Assembly: GCF_016599855.1 (NCBI RefSeq) | Contig: NZ_CP067041.1 | Span: 4,774,001-4,838,000, forward strand | Length of the DNA stretch: 64,000 nt | Direction of reading: 5' to 3' | Source of the DNA: Bradyrhizobium diazoefficiens | GTDB lineage: Bacteria; Pseudomonadota; Alphaproteobacteria; Rhizobiales; Xanthobacteraceae | In this document: in pieces, positions 37,323-45,474 of the stretch | How the letters are laid out: each line of letters starts with the position of its first letter | How positions within the stretch are numbered: the first letter of the stretch is position 1 | Notes under the pieces: generated by a model | What the model saw: the letters and a program-made list of their open reading frames with translations, nothing else | Databases searched by the model: none | What the model was told of the DNA's origin: nothing | Made by a program: the position numbers and the translations under genes

Positions 37323-37637
37323 TCAGGCGGTCTTGGAGCCGTCGGCGCTTGCGCGATTGTCGACACGCTTGTCGAAAGGATGGATCTGGACCTGTCGCCA
37401 GACGCCCTTCGTCTGAAACGGGTCCGCTGCGTTGAAAGCGAGAACCGCCGCCCGTTCGGACGCCTCAACGATGAAAAGGCTGCCGATCCTCGTTGATCCA
37501 TTCTCTGCAAGGAGAGGACCGGATATTACGATCCTGACAGGGAGCGGACTTGCGAGATAGGAACGATGCGCGTCGTATGTGCGGTTTCGGCGCTCTTCTC
37601 CGTGTTCGTGATCGAGGGCGTATACAACCCAATGCAT
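37323..37637 (-). CDS. YciI-family protein
   Basis: About 104 residues from an ATG with AAGGAG 7 bases upstream. The YciI fold pattern is visible: WVVYALDHEHG, then RIVISGPLLAENGSTRIGSLFIVEA, AAVLAFNAADPFQTKGVWRQVQIHPFD. The Asp of NAADPF and His of the N-terminal strand are the conserved active-site pair of the family. YciI-like proteins (for example the TftG-like dehydrochlorinase relatives) act in some aromatic pathways, but most are of unknown function. It is upstream of the amidohydrolase gene in the same direction, 144 bases from that start. Confidence 0.82.
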   Translation of the reverse strand: MHWVVYALDHEHGEERRNRTYDAHRSYLASPLPVRIVISGPLLAENGSTRIGSLFIVEASERAAVLAFNAADPFQTKGVWRQVQIHPFDKRVDNRASADGSKTA

Positions 37638-37804
37638 CAGTTTTCTCCTTCGGTGTGTGGCAAGACCGGCCGTATCGCTTGCGCTCAAGCAGGGCGACAA
37701 AGAAATCGATCCGGCGAATGGGCGTCGGCCTGCGGCCGATTAAAACGGCGCATTGCCCAATTCCTTTGTAACGACGGACATCGCCGAGGGGTCGACTGAT
37801 TGAA

Positions 37805-40042
37805 CTAGTTACCATCATTACCCTTCAGGGACGCCAAGACACGTTCAGGAAGCATCGGCGTGTGTCGAAGGCGGACGCCGGTCAGTTCAGCAATCGCGTT
37901 GCTGATCGCTGGTGCTACCAATGGAGTTGCCATCTGACCGACACCCGTAGGCTTGTTTTGTGTCGACAATATCTTGATCTGTATGTCAGGCATATCGCGC
38001 ATACGCATCACGGTATAGTCGTAGAAATTGGATTGCTCGATTTCTCCGTCCTTGATCGTAATGCGTTCCGACAGTGCCAGACCCATGCCGTAGATCACGC
38101 TTCCTTCAATCTGTGCGACAATGTTGTTGGGCTGAACAGCGACACCGGGATCGATTGCGACCCAGAACTTCATGAGCTTGATCACGCCTGTTGCGCGATC
38201 CAGCGAGACTTCCCCGACACCCGCGATTTGCGTTCCGGCATAGTCGATATATGCAATCCCCAGCGCGTTGTTGCTACGCTTCTGTCCCCATCCGGACATT
38301 TTTCCGACGGTCTCGATGACCGCGCGCGCACGCGGAGCATCTTTCGTCAGCTCGCGCCGGAATTCCAATGGATCGACGGCATGCTTCCTTGCTGCTTCGT
38401 CGATAAAGGCTTCCGTCGCAAATTTGTTCGCTGTGAAACCAATGCCGCGCAGAGCGGAAACGCGGACACCACTATGCATTGCGAAATGTTCGGCCAGGCG
38501 GTTCCGAATTGCATAGGTTGGGAGCTCCGTACCCGACAACGAAATGATGTCCCGTTCCTTCCAGGGACCAAAGTAGCGGACCGGATCCTGGAAAACGCCG
38601 ACGTTGTCCGTGGCAACCCGGTGATGCCACGACATTAGCTTGCTGGACGCGTCAAAGCCTGCCTCGATATGGTGTGCAGACATCGGACGAAACCGTCCGT
38701 TTCTTATGTCGTCCTCCCGGGTCCAGAGCACCTTTACCGGCCGCTTGACCTGCTTTGATAGAAACAAAGCACCTAGGAGAAAATCTTGGTCTCGTGGACC
38801 TCGACGGCCGAATCCTCCTCCTAACAGCGTTTCGTTAAATTTGACGTTCTCCTTCTCGATCCCGAGCGCTGTCGCTGCGGTCGTGACCGCCATCGTCTGG
38901 CTTTGTGTTCCGCACCATATCTCGACGCTTTTCCCGTCAGCCGAGACAGCCGCGACCGCGTTTAGGGGCTCCATCTGGGCATGGTAGGCGTAGTCGCAGC
39001 GGAATTCGCCTTTGAGGACGGTCGCTGCTGCCTTTATGCCGTCTGCACCCTCACCAACCGTGTCCCAAAGGGTCGCTTTTTGCACAACGTCGCCTCGAGC
39101 GACGGCCGCATAATTGTTCAGCGCTGCCTCGCTATCGAAAGAAGGTGCTCTTGCGGATTTTGTCCAAGTGACCTCTAGAACATCCTTGGCCGCGAATGCT
39201 GCCCATGATGTTTCGGCGACCACGCCTACACCGATCGGCAAATTGTAAACGCCGATGACACCTGGAATCCCACGTGCCGCTGTGTCTTTAATGGTCTCTG
39301 GTCGGCTATCAGGCAACGCGGGGCACAGCAGTGTGCCATACAACATCCCGGCAACCTGCACGTCGATGCTGTACCGCGCTGATCCATCGATTTTCGATGG
39401 CAGCTCGAATCTCATCACATCCTTGCCAATCAGGCGAAACCGATCAGGTTGCTTCAGATCATCCGGAATGATCTTGGGCGCGGCGGAAGGAACGACGGCG
39501 AACTTGGCGACGTCTCCATAAGAAAGGCTGCGGCCGGTCTTCTGATGGATCACGACGCTCGGGCCCGTCGTCAATTCATGGACGGGCACATTCCATCGTT
39601 GGGCCACATTGTCGAGAAGCACCCGGCGGACCTGCGCGCCAAATTGGCGAAGCTGCGTATAGTATCCAGCGACGGCGGTGCTGCCGGCGGTATACATCAT
39701 CCCGAGGAAGCCGGGGTTGCCGTAGAGCACATCGCTTGGCGGTGCGGCGACGATTCGAACGTCCTTCCAGTCCGCGTCGAGCTCCTCCGCCAAGATGAGC
39801 GGAAGCGAGGTCTTCGAACCCTGACCCATCTCGGCTGACGGCGACATGATCGAGATCATCCCGTCTTGAGCAATTGTCACCCAGGGGTTCATTTCAACCG
39901 GAGAAGCTGCGGATGCTAAGGATACGATGCTTGGCGACCGATTATGGCCGACGAAGCCGAACGTCAACCCTGCAGCGCCTATCATGACCGTTCTGCGGCT
40001 CAGAGCGATATGGTCCAGCGCCATTCGACGGGTCATGGTCAT
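37805..40042 (-). CDS. Molybdenum hydroxylase large subunit (isoquinoline 1-oxidoreductase beta-like)
   Basis: About 745 residues of the xanthine dehydrogenase family, single Mo-cofactor subunit type. A twin-arginine leader (SRRTVMIGAAGLTFGF) suggests export. Cofactor-binding stretches are seen: EMGQGSKTSLPLILAEEL, AGSTAVAGYY, GGGFGRRG and LRGIGFTANKFATEAFIDE. In the place of the catalytic Glu of GVGE-type sequences it has GVGQ (TGVGQMATPLVAPAISN). The start codon overlaps the stop of the iron-sulfur gene by 4 bases, so both are made together. Such enzymes hydroxylate N-heterocycles or aldehydes, with electrons passing to a cytochrome c; no cytochrome gene is near. Confidence 0.88.
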   Translation of the reverse strand: MTMTRRMALDHIALSRRTVMIGAAGLTFGFVGHNRSPSIVSLASAASPVEMNPWVTIAQDGMISIMSPSAEMGQGSKTSLPLILAEELDADWKDVRIVAAPPSDVLYGNPGFLGMMYTAGSTAVAGYYTQLRQFGAQVRRVLLDNVAQRWNVPVHELTTGPSVVIHQKTGRSLSYGDVAKFAVVPSAAPKIIPDDLKQPDRFRLIGKDVMRFELPSKIDGSARYSIDVQVAGMLYGTLLCPALPDSRPETIKDTAARGIPGVIGVYNLPIGVGVVAETSWAAFAAKDVLEVTWTKSARAPSFDSEAALNNYAAVARGDVVQKATLWDTVGEGADGIKAAATVLKGEFRCDYAYHAQMEPLNAVAAVSADGKSVEIWCGTQSQTMAVTTAATALGIEKENVKFNETLLGGGFGRRGPRDQDFLLGALFLSKQVKRPVKVLWTREDDIRNGRFRPMSAHHIEAGFDASSKLMSWHHRVATDNVGVFQDPVRYFGPWKERDIISLSGTELPTYAIRNRLAEHFAMHSGVRVSALRGIGFTANKFATEAFIDEAARKHAVDPLEFRRELTKDAPRARAVIETVGKMSGWGQKRSNNALGIAYIDYAGTQIAGVGEVSLDRATGVIKLMKFWVAIDPGVAVQPNNIVAQIEGSVIYGMGLALSERITIKDGEIEQSNFYDYTVMRMRDMPDIQIKILSTQNKPTGVGQMATPLVAPAISNAIAELTGVRLRHTPMLPERVLASLKGNDGN

Positions 40043-40494
40043 CCCTCCTGCGAAGCGCGCTGAATAGCGCTCAAAATTCTGGGATACGTGCCGCATCGAC
40101 AAATATGAACGCTCATGTATTCAACGATTTCGTCGCGCGACGGCTTCGCGTTGTGCGCCAACAATGCTGCTGCGCTCATGATATGGCCTGACTGACAGTA
40201 TCCGCATTGTGGGACCTGCTCGGCCAACCACGCTTGCTGCACGGGATGGGTGGAGTCCTTGGAAAGACCCTCGATGGTGGTAACGGAGCGGCCGCTAACC
40301 GCTGATACCGAGGTCTGGCACGAGAATGCGCGATCGCCATCGACATGGACCATGCATGCTCCGCACAGGCCCGCGCCGCAGCCGAATCGGGTTCCGGGAA
40401 GCTTCAAATATTCCCTAAGTATCCATAGCAGAGGCGTTTCTGCCGGGGCCTCCACCTTCACGGGCGAGCCATTTACATTGAACGTGATAGCCAT
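40039..40494 (-). CDS. Molybdenum hydroxylase [2Fe-2S] subunit (IorA-like)
   Basis: A 151-residue protein with two [2Fe-2S] clusters. The plant-ferredoxin cluster uses the Cys residues of RFGCGAGLCGACMVHVDGD and FSCQTS; the second, helical cluster those of QCGYCQSGHIM and ICRCGTYPRI. It passes electrons from the molybdenum cofactor to an acceptor. GGAGAAG stands 8 bases before the ATG. First gene of the two-gene operon. Confidence 0.93.
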   Translation of the reverse strand: MAITFNVNGSPVKVEAPAETPLLWILREYLKLPGTRFGCGAGLCGACMVHVDGDRAFSCQTSVSAVSGRSVTTIEGLSKDSTHPVQQAWLAEQVPQCGYCQSGHIMSAAALLAHNAKPSRDEIVEYMSVHICRCGTYPRILSAIQRASQEG

Positions 40495-40646
40495 GCGCGT
40501 TTCTTCTCCGTGGTTCTATGACATACGGTCTACGCTCTGACTTGACCTTCGAGCACCATCGAAAAAAGAGAAGCTGAACATCATTCTTCATCCAGACGAC
40601 ACCCGAAGCCCTGGTTCGGTGAACGATTCCGTCTCCAATCCCTCGC

Positions 40647-41987
40647 CTAGAGACGACCAATCGCTGGATCGTCAAAATGATCGCGATATTGCTGGATGGC
40701 TTTCTGCTCATCGAATTCGCCAGAGGACTTTGCAATCACAACGGTCGCCACGGCATTGCCGATAGTATTCCCGATCGCACGCGCTTCGGACATGAAGCGA
40801 TCGACACCCAGCAACAATGCGAGCCCCTCGGCAGGAATTAGCCCGCTCGCCGTAAGGGTCGCGGCGAGAATGACGAAACCGGCACCAGAGACCCCTCCCA
40901 CTCCCTTTGAGGTGAACATCATGAATGCAAGGAGGCCGAGTTGTTGCCAAAGCGACAGATCAATTCCGTAAACTTGCGCAATGAAGATTGCACCCATCGA
41001 TATATAGATGGCGCTCCCGTCCTGGTTCATCGAATAGCCGGTCGGGACAACCAGCCCAACGACCGGCCGCGAGCACCCAAAGGCCATCAGCTTTTCCATC
41101 AGCCGGGGCATCACAACCTCGGAATTGCACGTGGCGAACACGATGACCAGTTCGTCTTTAATAAAAAGCAGAAATTTGAAGATACTGAAATTGTAGCTGC
41201 GGGCGATCAGCCCCAGCACCACCACGACAAAGAGCACGAGCGTCAGATAGACCGAGGCAATCAGTTTCACCAACGACGAAAGCGAGCCAACTCCGAACGT
41301 CGCAACCGCAAACGCGATGGCGCCGAAGGCGCCAATCGGCGCGAATTTGATGACCAATCGGATGATCCCGAACAGGATCGACGAAATACGCTCGAGAAGC
41401 TCCTCGACGGGTTTGCCTTTTTCTCCAACAGCAATGAGCGCGGCGCCGAACAGAATTGCAAAAAACAGGATTTGGAGCACATCCAGTTTTGCAAATGCGT
41501 CGACGATGTTGTCCGGCACGATGTTGACAATGGAATCAACGATCGAATGCTGCTTGGTCTGGGCAATGATATGCGCCGCCGATTGTTGCGCACCCGCCGC
41601 GACCGGCGGCGTTAAACCTGCTCCGGGCTTTACGATATTGATGACGATCAGCCCTACCGCGAGCGCGAGGGTCGTCACGATTTCGAAGTACGCGATCGTT
41701 CTAAGCCCAAGCCGGCCGACCTTTTTCATGTCGCCGATGCCGGAAATTCCGGTAACGACCGTCAGGAAAACGATCGGCCCAATGACCATTTTGATCATTC
41801 GCAGAAAGACGTCGGCAAGCGGCTTCAGTTGCTTTCCGAGATCGGGATAGAGCCAGCCGACGAGAATGCCTAGGCTTATCGCGACCAGCACCTGGAGGGT
41901 CAAGTTCGCGTACCAACGCCTGGATATTGGTGTCGGTGCTGCGCGATCTGCAGCAGGGCGGTCCGAACCTAGTGTCGCTACATCCAT
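40647..41987 (-). CDS. DctA-type dicarboxylate/proton symporter, variant
   Basis: A 446-residue dicarboxylate/amino acid:cation symporter (DAACS) with about eight helices and two re-entrant loops. Typical parts are LTLQVLVAISLGILVGWLYPD, IKMVIGPIVFLTVVTGI, MEKLMAFGCSRPVVGLVVPTGYS and DRFMSEARAIGNTIGN. It is close to DctA in length and in the GKQLKPL segment. The serine-rich hairpin that usually reads TSSSES is ATCNSEVVMPRL here, and the NLDG of helix 7 is NQDG. These changes at the binding site hint at a different substrate. The gene stands alone; a malic enzyme scrap lies just upstream. Confidence 0.87.
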   Translation of the reverse strand: MDVATLGSDRPAADRAAPTPISRRWYANLTLQVLVAISLGILVGWLYPDLGKQLKPLADVFLRMIKMVIGPIVFLTVVTGISGIGDMKKVGRLGLRTIAYFEIVTTLALAVGLIVINIVKPGAGLTPPVAAGAQQSAAHIIAQTKQHSIVDSIVNIVPDNIVDAFAKLDVLQILFFAILFGAALIAVGEKGKPVEELLERISSILFGIIRLVIKFAPIGAFGAIAFAVATFGVGSLSSLVKLIASVYLTLVLFVVVVLGLIARSYNFSIFKFLLFIKDELVIVFATCNSEVVMPRLMEKLMAFGCSRPVVGLVVPTGYSMNQDGSAIYISMGAIFIAQVYGIDLSLWQQLGLLAFMMFTSKGVGGVSGAGFVILAATLTASGLIPAEGLALLLGVDRFMSEARAIGNTIGNAVATVVIAKSSGEFDEQKAIQQYRDHFDDPAIGRL

Positions 41988-42107
41988 TGTACGTTCCCTC
42001 GTGCATACACCGTTCCATGCTCACAACGCTGAATCGGCTGGCCCCTTTTGCGCAATCGTTTGCACCCCGCGGCGCACCAAAACTCGAAATGCGCATAGCC
42101 CGCTGCA

Positions 42108-42311
42108 CTACTCCTGGCTGGTGTGAAGAACGGTTGCGTTGATGCTGCCGGTGCGCTGGACAAGCATTCGCAGCCTATCTTTATAACGGCGCATGTCGGC
42201 GATCGGCCGAGAGGCCACGTTTGTCGCCATCGCGGCTTCCGCGACCACGGGAGCAACCGCAACGATCAGACGAGGATCGAACGGAGCCGGTATCAAATAG
42301 TCGGCGGTCAT
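42108..42311 (-). pseudogene. Malic enzyme internal scrap
   Basis: The frame MTADYLIPAPFDPRLIVAVAP, then VVAEAAMATNVASRPIADM and a Tyr-Lys-x-x-Leu stretch, matches the end of the malic enzyme catalytic part in NADP-type MaeB proteins (DYLIPKPFDPRLI). The rest of the oxidoreductase domain and the phosphotransacetylase-like domain are missing. It is directly downstream of the GST gene and upstream of the dicarboxylate carrier. Confidence 0.72.
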
Positions 42312-42314
42312 GCC

Positions 42315-43076
42315 TTAAGCCGAACGCTTCTGCATATCCCGAATGTCGGGATACTGCTCCGAAAGCAAAGAGCCGTGGTAAAACGCCTTCTTGAACGACG
42401 GCCGCGCCTTCATGCGCTCCAACCAAGCCCGGAAGCCCGGCAGATCGCTCCAGAGATTCGAATAGCCCAGATCTTCCATTCGGATCAGCGGAGGAAGAAT
42501 GCAGATATCGGCGAGCGAAATGCCTTCTCCGAGGAGATAAGGCTGGTCCTTCAGCTTCGCCTCCATCCGGAGCACGGTCTTCCGAATGCTGTTCTCGGCC
42601 TGCTTGATCTTCTCGTCCGAGAAGCCTTTATCTTTATCCATTTCGCCGAGGAATTTATCGCGCAACGGCTTCGAAGTAGCCACACCCGTGAATTCGGCTT
42701 CGCTCATCTCGGAAAAATGACGGACGAAAGCGGCGTTATAGGAGGGATACCGGACGGCCGTCGTCGGCACTTCCTCGAAGAAACGCATCCAGGCCCGCAT
42801 CTCGGCCCGCTGCTGCGGGTTCTGCGGCGTCAAGGATGTCTCCGGGAATACCTCGTCGAGATATTCCATGATGACGGAAGAATCGATCACCGGGACGCCA
42901 TCGTGGACGAGCGTCGGGACGACACCGTTGGGATTGAGTTTGAGGTACTCGGGCTTCAATTGATCTTGCTTGAACAATTTAAGGCGATGCTCGACGAAAT
43001 CCATTCCCTTTTCCGCGAGGGTAATTCGCACTTTCTGGCTGCAGGTCGACTGCATGGCATTGTAAAGTTCGAGCAT
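42315..43076 (-). CDS. Glutathione S-transferase (LigF/beta-etherase-like)
   Basis: A 253-residue glutathione transferase. The thioredoxin-fold half reads LELYNAMQSTCSQKVRITLAEKG, with a Ser/Cys active-site region at STCSQKV, then NPNGVVPTLVHDGVPVIDSSVIMEYLDE, where VPTL and DSS bind glutathione. The helical half is long (about 165 residues) with LLGEGISLADICILPPLIRMEDLG. Length and N-terminal pattern resemble LigF-like GSTs of lignin-dimer breakdown, but simple eta-class GST cannot be excluded. AAGGAGGAG stands before the ATG. It follows the alcohol-dehydrogenase-like gene by 46 bases and is likely co-transcribed from the LacI-controlled promoter. Confidence 0.88.
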   Translation of the reverse strand: MLELYNAMQSTCSQKVRITLAEKGMDFVEHRLKLFKQDQLKPEYLKLNPNGVVPTLVHDGVPVIDSSVIMEYLDEVFPETSLTPQNPQQRAEMRAWMRFFEEVPTTAVRYPSYNAAFVRHFSEMSEAEFTGVATSKPLRDKFLGEMDKDKGFSDEKIKQAENSIRKTVLRMEAKLKDQPYLLGEGISLADICILPPLIRMEDLGYSNLWSDLPGFRAWLERMKARPSFKKAFYHGSLLSEQYPDIRDMQKRSA

Positions 43077-43122
43077 CGACTAACTCCTCCTTCAAGACCT
43101 CGAAAAAATTGCCGCAATCGGT

Positions 43123-44151
43123 TCAGGGCCGAACCACGACGCGATCCCGCGAACCTTCCCACGTCGCCTTGAAGGCTTCCTTGGCCTTATCGAACGCGAA
43201 TACCGCCCGCTCGTGGACGGGGAACGGCCTCAACTTCCCGCTTTCGAAGCCGGGGCGCAGCTGATTCAATATCTCCGCACCCTGCTCGCCGGAAAGAGCA
43301 AGACTGTCGACGCCCAGGAACGAGTGCCTGCCACGGAAGAATCTAAAGATGTCGAACGGCACGTTGCGATCCAGCGTCGAAATGAAGATTTGGCGAGCTT
43401 CTGTCGCCATCGACGCGCACGCCTGCTCGAAATAGGGGCTGCCGACGGTGTTGAAGACGATGTCGGCGCCGTGACCATCCGTAGCCGCACGCACGTAGTC
43501 CGCGATACCTTGAGCGGATGCATCGATCATATCGAACGGCCTCGTCGCGTGACCCATGTAGGCCTCTCTTCCGCGCTCCACCGCGAATACGCGAGCACCG
43601 TTCATCGTCGCGAGCTGGATAACGGCCTGGCCCACCTTGCCGTTGCCGCCCAATACTAAGACCACGTCACTTGCCTTCACGCCGCCGGCGCGACGCAACC
43701 CCTCGAAAGCGGTGACGAACGGCACGCCGATAGCACCCGCCTCGTCGAGCGAGATACTGCTCGGCTTTTCGGAAATCTCCGAGGCGGATAGCACCAAATA
43801 CTGCGTCAGCGAGCCATCCTTCTTGATGCCAAGCTCACCGCTACTCCCCCAGACTTCCTTGCCTACGACGGCCGACGGACCCTCGACGACGACGCCGGCA
43901 TAATCCCGTCCTGGCGTACGCGGCCATACCGCATAGGGCATATGCCCCATCGCGGCCTTTACATCGCTCATGTTTACCCCTGCCGCCCTGACCTCGACGA
44001 CGCAGTCCTGGCTGCCCGCCACCACCTGACGCGTTTCCATATTGAGAGCGAGATCTTCTGCACTGGTAGCGGCAGCGGAGATCCGAATCGCTCTTCCCGA
44101 AAGCGCTACAGAGCGACCCTTGGAGCAATCATCAGAATCAATGTCGGTCAT
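43123..44151 (-). CDS. Zinc-less medium-chain dehydrogenase (quinone oxidoreductase-like)
   Basis: About 342 residues of the MDR superfamily. The GroES-like half has VVEVRAAGVNMSDVKAAMG and WPRTPGRDYAGVVVEG; the Rossmann half has DVVLVLGGNGKVGQAVIQLA, then VFAVERG and GADIVFNTVGSPYFEQA. The zinc-binding Cys/His set of true alcohol dehydrogenases is absent, as in quinone oxidoreductases. It probably reduces or oxidises a carbonyl or enone using NAD(P)H. I chose the ATG at 44151. It is the first gene of the leftward arm of the LacI-controlled cluster; a GCAA-N4-TTGC operator lies 43 bases upstream within the promoter. Confidence 0.88.
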   Translation of the reverse strand: MTDIDSDDCSKGRSVALSGRAIRISAAATSAEDLALNMETRQVVAGSQDCVVEVRAAGVNMSDVKAAMGHMPYAVWPRTPGRDYAGVVVEGPSAVVGKEVWGSSGELGIKKDGSLTQYLVLSASEISEKPSSISLDEAGAIGVPFVTAFEGLRRAGGVKASDVVLVLGGNGKVGQAVIQLATMNGARVFAVERGREAYMGHATRPFDMIDASAQGIADYVRAATDGHGADIVFNTVGSPYFEQACASMATEARQIFISTLDRNVPFDIFRFFRGRHSFLGVDSLALSGEQGAEILNQLRPGFESGKLRPFPVHERAVFAFDKAKEAFKATWEGSRDRVVVRP

Positions 44152-44186
44152 TCGCAAAACCTCAAGTGAGAACAAAGTCACGTGCA

Positions 44187-44215
44187 ATCCTCATGCAATC
44201 GTTTGCGTTCGTCAA
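44187..44215 (-). promoter_or_regulatory. Promoter and LacI-type operator of the dehydrogenase/GST operon
   Basis: Read leftwards: TTGACG (44210-44215) as -35, a 17-base spacer and GAGGAT (44187-44192) as a weak -10. The spacer holds the palindrome GCAAACGATTGC (44195-44206), equal to the pattern GCAA-N4-TTGC found at two other places in this cluster. A repressor bound there would block RNA polymerase. A half-site TGCAATCC overlaps the -10. Confidence 0.6.
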
Positions 44216-44268
44216 GCTGTTTTTTTGACCGCCCCGCCCGCGCAGAAGGGATGGGTTGGATAGTGCAT

Positions 44269-44307
44269 TGCAATGGATTGCGAAATTCGCTCGCGGCGGG
44301 CTATAGA
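44269..44307 (+). promoter_or_regulatory. Promoter and LacI-type operator of the LacI gene
   Basis: The palindrome GCAATGGATTGC (44270-44281) overlaps a possible -35 TTGCGA (44278-44283), which is followed after 18 bases by TATAGA (44302-44307). The start codon is only 6 bases after this -10, so if this is the promoter, the message has almost no leader. The operator suggests autoregulation. Confidence 0.5.
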
Positions 44308-44312
44308 TAGGC

Positions 44313-45359
44313 ATGCGACCAACAAGATCTACGCTGAAAGACGTAGCGGAAGCGGCGAGCGTTCATGTCTCGACTGCCTCACGCGCATTGAACCCCGAAA
44401 CGCAGCACCTCATCGGACCTGATGTTGTGGAACGCGTTCGGGAAGTTGCCCGCAAGCTCGATTACCGTGTGAACGCGTTTGCGTCGAGCCTACGCACAAA
44501 GCGCTCGAATGCCATTGGGGTCTTGATACCGGACCTTCTGAACCCGGTCTTTCCGCCGATCATCGTCGGTATACAAGAGACGATCAGCCAGGAAGGTTAC
44601 GAGATTACAATCGCGAGCGACGGCAACGACTTGGCCCGACACGCCGCAGTGATCGAGGGGATGCTGTCCAGGCAAGTGGACGGGATCATATTGGCGACAG
44701 CACTATTAAAAGACCCGGCGTTGACGCGACTGATTGATCGCAACGTCGCCGCGGTCATGGTCAACAGACGCGATGACAAGGGCCGCGCGTCGTCGGTGGT
44801 AACCGACGATGAGTGCGGAATTGCTCTAGCTGTAGAGCATCTTGTCTCGCTAGGCCACCGCGATATCTGCCATATCGCGGGCCCGCAAAATCTCTCAACG
44901 GGCGTGGCCCGACTGCGTGGATTTGTCGGCGCGATGAAGGCGAACGGTCTAAGCCTCGACGAATCGCGAGTTGCGGTTGCCGAGTCGTTCGTGCGGGAGG
45001 CCGGCAGCCGCGCCGCATCCCAACTCTTGTCTCATAAGAAGAGGCCGACGGCATTGGTCGCCGCCAACGACCTGTTGGCACTTGGCTGCTACGATGCCCT
45101 GAGGACGAACGGACTTCGCTGCCCGACTGATATATCCATCACGGGCTACAACGACATGCCGTTCGTCGACTTGGTGTCGCCTCCGTTGACGAGCATTCGG
45201 ATTCAGCACCACCAGATAGGAACCGAAGCGGCTAGATTGCTGTTGCGCAAGCTCTCGGAACCCCATGCCCCGGTCATCGATGTCGTTCTGCGCCCGGCAT
45301 TGGTCATTCGCGAATCGACCTCGCCTCCCCGATCCGCGCCGCGCAAAAGGCGCACGTAA
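44313..45359 (+). CDS. LacI-family transcriptional repressor
   Basis: A 348-residue LacI/GalR-type protein. The headpiece is complete: STLKDVAEAASVHVSTASRALN, then a hinge helix with the motif VREVARKLDYRVNAFASSLRTKR. The periplasmic-binding-like core shows IGVLIPDLLNPVFPPIIVGIQE, GIILATALL, VNRRDDKGRASSVVTDDECG and the C-terminal TSIRIQHHQIGTEAARLLL. It sits in the middle of the catabolic cluster, between a leftward and a rightward operon. The three GCAA-N4-TTGC palindromes nearby suit a protein of this family. The inducer is unknown but is probably an intermediate of the pathway. Confidence 0.94.
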   Translation: MRPTRSTLKDVAEAASVHVSTASRALNPETQHLIGPDVVERVREVARKLDYRVNAFASSLRTKRSNAIGVLIPDLLNPVFPPIIVGIQETISQEGYEITIASDGNDLARHAAVIEGMLSRQVDGIILATALLKDPALTRLIDRNVAAVMVNRRDDKGRASSVVTDDECGIALAVEHLVSLGHRDICHIAGPQNLSTGVARLRGFVGAMKANGLSLDESRVAVAESFVREAGSRAASQLLSHKKRPTALVAANDLLALGCYDALRTNGLRCPTDISITGYNDMPFVDLVSPPLTSIRIQHHQIGTEAARLLLRKLSEPHAPVIDVVLRPALVIRESTSPPRSAPRKRRT

Positions 45360-45371
45360 TCACGTTGACCC

Positions 45372-45390
45372 GTTCCTAACCCATAGGAAC
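45372..45390. terminator. Hairpin after the LacI gene
   Basis: A perfect 7-base stem GTTCCTA/TAGGAAC with a 5-base loop lies 13 bases after the LacI stop. A T-run is lacking directly after it (CTTTT comes 12 bases later), so termination efficiency is doubtful. Confidence 0.4.
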
Positions 45391-45422
45391 CCGACCGGAG
45401 AGCTTTTCCGTCGCGCAGCCTC

Positions 45423-45451
45423 TTGATCTTATGCAATCGATTGCGTATATG
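45423..45451 (+). promoter_or_regulatory. Promoter and LacI-type operator of the dioxygenase operon
   Basis: TTGATC (45423-45428), 17 bases, TATATG (45446-45451). The spacer contains the perfect 12-base palindrome GCAATCGATTGC (45433-45444), bounded by T and G as at the other two sites. The placement between -35 and -10 is that of a classic repressor operator. The dioxygenase ATG follows 23 bases after the -10 with GGAGG in front. Confidence 0.68.
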
Positions 45452-45474
45452 AGGTCGCGATCGGAGGTACTGCC

